From Holothuria scabra (taxonomy: Eukaryota > Echinodermata > Holothuroidea > Aspidochirotida > Holothuriidae): a DNA stretch of 64,000 nt. The stretch is from positions 992,001-1,056,000 of the forward strand of contig CM074187.1 of assembly GCA_037179385.1 (NCBI GenBank). Reading direction: 5' to 3'. Both the position numbers and the translations under genes were made by a program. The notes beneath the pieces are model-generated. The model saw nothing but the letters and a program-made list of their open reading frames with translations. It was not told the origin of the DNA and made no database searches. The first letter of the stretch is position 1. Each line of letters starts with the position of its first letter. Positions 59,602 through 64,000 of the stretch are shown piece after piece.

Positions 59602-59849
59602 CGTTAGTACATACAAATAAACCAGATTTTGTTGACCAAAATAATATACTAAGAGCTGTTAATTCCAATTGCTCTATGTTATACTTCAAGATTAAAAATG
59701 CGGGTAATATTACATAATGACATGGTAATGTTGTTATACTTGTAAATTTGCATTTTTTATATGAAATACATTCACATTGACTGGGAAAAATTTTGGGGAA
59801 ATTTCATAGCTTTGCCCCCCTGGAAAAATCCTAGCTACGCCACTGACTC

Positions 59850-60125
59850 CAAGAAGAGTGAAATTCACTCCCAAAAGAGTGAAATTCCATCTAAACGAGA
59901 CACGTTTCACTCTTGATGGAGTGTCTACAGTGATCATTCTTGAAAAAATGAGTAATCATTGCAGGCACTCGTGGAAGAGTGAATTTTCCCTGTTCCTGTA
60001 TTGAATTTTATTCTTCTTGGAGTGAATGTCATTCTTCTGGGAGAGAATTAACACTCTAGTGGAGTGAAGTCACTTTTCACTCAATTAGAGAGTGACCAAG
60101 TCCACTATTTTGATTTAAGAGTGTA
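59850..60125. repeat. Cluster of GAGTGAA / TTCACTC motifs
   Basis: About fifteen short motifs of the GAGTGA or its reverse-complement type occur in ~275 bp, including the palindrome GAGTGAAATTCACTC near 59,858. They alternate in orientation without a fixed period. It starts directly after a hAT-like end at 59,845. Confidence 0.6.
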
Positions 60126-61510
60126 TCTTGCCGAAAAGGAGTACATAGATTTTAAAATTTCATTTGCACCTATGATATCAGTATATCGAGTTTAGTTGCA
60201 TAAACTTGATGGCCAACAATGTTAATCCATGGAATCATGCCTCTTTGCTTCAAGTTCATTTCTTGTAGAAAATATACCAAATTCAATAATCTAATATATC
60301 GAGAACCGAACAAGAGAAATAAACAACAGTTTCGCCAGAATTTTTAAAATATATGTTCCTCTTCAACATACTAAAAATACAGTTGGCTCTGGACTATTCT
60401 TTTAAAGCGGCTCATTGAGTAAGGTCAGGAAATTCAACAACTTTTTCCAAACTGTTAAGTTTTTCTTCACATGTCAATGAAAAATGGTCAAACTTAGACA
60501 ATCCCATATCCTACATGCAAATAACTGTTTTTTGAGTTCTTAACGGTTTTCAAATTATGCACAAAACCTTTACAAGTCAGGGCTCCACAAAATTGGAAAT
60601 TTTAACTTTTTCCGTAACTGTAAAACTTGACTTATCGTATGCTAACTGTAAGCATTGGCGTGTGGTATAATGACCCTTTAACACTCTCTTCAAGTTACTG
60701 ATATCAACCGAATGAGCCCCTTTAAGAACCAACATAAGGTTTTGTTAAGTTGAACTTGTGAACATTTGTCACCGATCTCATCAGCGTGATACGCAATAAG
60801 CCCGAAACTACTTACGTTGGCAATGTCGTTGTGACCCCACTTTAGACGGTTCAGGACCTGGTAACAAGTTTTCCTACTTTGGTTTGGTGCCTACCAGCTC
60901 CTTGGGCTATGTGAGTTCATTTTATGATTATTATTTCAATATTTTAAGCCGCTTAAGTCGATAAAAATTTCTCTGTGTCAGTGTGTACGACATGACAAAA
61001 AACGTTCGAAGAGTTTTTAAATCTTCAATTTCCCCAAGGCTTGATGCATACTTTTACCATTAAGAATGTTTAGAATTATGGATATGACTCAATGAACTTG
61101 ACATTAACAGATGGTTGGATTAACTTATGAGTCAACGGCGTTTATTCGGAAACTCATAAGACCCCAGAGAATAAAGTTGACTCATTGTCCCCGGCCTTTT
61201 TGATCAAATATAACAAGAACTAATTTTACAAGAGTTCAAATTCGTGAATTTCATTACTTTCAAAGTGATCACAAAAGCCCATTGTATTCAAGTAAATAAA
61301 GACATAACTCGCAACCTGATGTCATCCCTTCACTTCGAATGGGCGTCAACTGATGCTTTGGCTGAATGGATATGCATAGGCGTAAAAGGCGGGTTGCAGC
61401 CGGGCACTAGCCCACCCAATTCGGTCAAAAAAGTTGGTAAATCCGGACAAAACATGGACAAACCATGATAAATGGTGCCATGATTCGAACACAGTTGCTT
61501 TTTGCCACTT
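60126..61510. other. No gene recognised apart from one candidate exon
   Basis: AT-rich sequence without recognised repeats. The only possible coding piece is at 60,816-60,873. Confidence 0.5.
60816..60873 (-). CDS. Candidate upstream exon of the lectin gene
   Basis: The sequence between an AG at 60,874 and a strong donor CAAC|gtaagt reads ENLLPGPEPSKVGSQRHCQ in a frame whose phase (0 in, 1 out) matches the lectin exon at 57,359. The polypyrimidine tract before the acceptor is poor, so this may be chance. Confidence 0.25.
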
Positions 61511-62038
<528 letters not shown>

Positions 62039-62039
62039 A

Positions 62040-64000
62040 AACAACAGCCGTACGTCCATGTGGATATGGGAGGGTCATTGAAAAGACGAATCTTAGCAAC
62101 AGGAGGTTGGATCAGGGATGTGTTATTAAATCCAATAACAACTCTCTGAGTGAACTTCATCCCCTTTTCTCGGTCGTCTAGAGTAAGTAGGTTTGTCTCT
62201 ATGCAAGAACAATACCATCTCAGCGAACAGGTCTTTGAAAAGAAACCAAACTTGATATAAACTGTTGAAAGGAGTATAGCCAGGCCCACTCGACGTGAAT
62301 TTGCTATTGATAAGCAATGAACTTTTCTCACACCTTCTCTCTCACGCTTAGCGTGGTAAAATAATGCCCTTCAGAGCGTCAATGAATTGGGTTTTTTTGT
62401 TTATTTTTTTTTTAAAAAAAATCCATTAAAATAAAAAGGTAAATAAGGAAATACCGTACTTCATTTACATCCTTTGGTAGATTGGGGGATTTAGATTGCG
62501 CACTTTGTATAACCTGGTGCTATAGCTTTGATCTCTATTTGGCATGGGCGTCAACAATTGGGGAACGGGGAAATGAATCTCCCCTTTAAATGGGGGCTTC
62601 GTCTGTTGCTTGTTCCTCACCCAAATAATCGAACAAAGACACTCTATGATTCCGAGCTATACAATATCTGAGTTAAGAAAATTACAAATGAAAGCTATGT
62701 AAACAACTTTTCTTGAAAGGAGGTCATTGCACTTTAGATTATGTTGAATCCAAATTTTTCGGGGCCCTTCAAAAGACCGTGGACCTTACGATTCATGATT
62801 CGCTCTCTGGATTAAATCTGGTGAAGATAGTCTCTCGGCCCCATACACACACCCGTTTTAAAAGTATTGACGACCTTGTTTTGAAGATATTCTTTGATAA
62901 TAAAGAGGACGTTGTCAAGTTTGAATAAGGTGACAATGTCTAGCTAAGAGGTAAGGGTTTAGTCATTAACCTTGGGGACTTTTGGTGGAAGTGTGGGTGG
63001 TTTTTAGAAACATGATGAACATACTATGAATTTGTAAAAAAAGACATTTTTGCGGATACGTTATTCTTCGTAAACTTGTAAATACTAGGACATTCAACTT
63101 TGTTATCGTATGAGGGTTGTCCACCTTTTGACGAAAGCAAACATTACGTAGTAAGTTCTTCCTTTTTGGAGTTAGAGAACGGGTTGACCTTTGTTGCATT
63201 TTACAAGTCTTACTCAACTTGTCACTTGTTCTAGTATCTCTAGAACAAACGAAGAAAGATGCCTTCTTTGACCACTATGATGATTGTCATTCAATATTTT
63301 TCAAAGGAATTTCTCACATACGACATATGTTTGTTAAAAGGCCAATTTTGCAGACAATATAAAATAAAACAGACCCACAGCCTGACAGATTCTGTCAATA
63401 AATTATCATGAACTCACTGTATTGAGGTCGGGAAAACTGATGAAACCAAACCTGAAATGGGTTTACAGATGAAGTGATTATATTTGTTAAGCCCAAAACC
63501 GGGTAAATAAAACATAATAGTTAAACCGATACATCTCTGGTGCTTGTCGGATGTCTGTTATGACTTATATTTCAGGTATGTTGATATTAGGGTGGGGGAG
63601 TTACATCCTTTGTCTGAATATATTTTATATCTCCGAAGGGACAAGTATACAAGCAATTGGGGTGTCCTTACTTTAATGGCCCAAACACGATGCTAAAATG
63701 GATTTGGCGTGATCTATAAGATTAAAGCTGTTGAAAATAAAACCTTTATGAAAACATTCTGACACCTTTGTGCTCATGACCTTATAGATCAGTTAAAAGG
63801 AAAAAGTTCAAATCATTGTGAGATCAAATGTTAATGACGAATGAGTTGAACTTTTAGTTTAATTCTTCTGGTTTAACTTTATACGCACATTATCTGTTTT
63901 CCACTCTTGTGTAAATGAGAAGCTTTTTCTTATGGAAGGGGGAGGGAATCCATCCTGATGTGGGTCTTCCGAGAAACTAAGTTTCTCATGCCCGGTTACA
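62040..64000. other. No gene recognised
   Basis: AT-rich sequence with short open frames of up to 83 codons that show no motif. No repeat family from elsewhere in the window was spotted here. Confidence 0.5.

Noticed and set aside
62713..62928. 71-codon plus-strand frame near the right end
   Set aside because: No motif, no splice context and no neighbouring coding evidence.

Overview
The window is animal (metazoan) nuclear DNA: genes split by GT-AG introns, AT-rich introns, microsatellites and a dense load of transposable elements. No bacterial or phage organisation is visible. Protein similarity recalled from memory, plus the repeat style, suggests a marine invertebrate deuterostome, perhaps an echinoderm; that assignment is inference.

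Region 1 (about 1-31,130, minus strand) is one large gene. Ten exons join in frame to 407 codons and encode dynactin subunit 4 (DCTN4/p62), a pointed-end component of the dynein cofactor dynactin. The start codon is at 31,126 and the last visible exon ends at 2,172. The final exon (roughly the last 45 residues) lies beyond the left edge. The introns hold a 145-bp tandem repeat family whose units carry AGGTCAAAGGTCA-type (DR1) nuclear-receptor sites, a TTAA-flanked MITE family, a 1.25-kb non-autonomous element with CAGGGAATAATTTA termini, tRNA-derived SINEs, an inverted repeat, and a hAT-like element.

Region 2 (about 31,400-37,290) is a retrotransposon graveyard directly upstream of DCTN4. It has two CR1/L2-type LINE 3' fragments, a SINE, and one longer decayed LINE (endonuclease tail, reverse transcriptase with the FADD box, C-terminal tail). 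That LINE was later hit by at least three insertions: a TTAA MITE, a 1.1-kb foldback element with ~347-bp inverted arms and an internal open frame that looks protein-coding, and a 317-bp palindromic element built of CCCAGCTGGGC motifs.

Region 3 (about 37,600-50,600) is mostly non-coding. It is dominated by hAT-like non-autonomous elements, several with 8-bp target duplications, plus repeated units with a GCGCCA...TGGCGC hairpin core. Region 4 (about 51,800-61,000) contains a single candidate plus-strand exon (51,846-51,915) and a C-type lectin gene on the minus strand (two strong exons, one possible upstream exon). The window closes with a 132-unit (GAAA)n microsatellite and about 2 kb in which nothing was recognised.

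The two host genes are independent: one serves dynein-driven transport and the other is probably a secreted sugar-binding protein. Most of the remaining sequence is mobile-element debris, and its nesting order can be read from interrupted copies.
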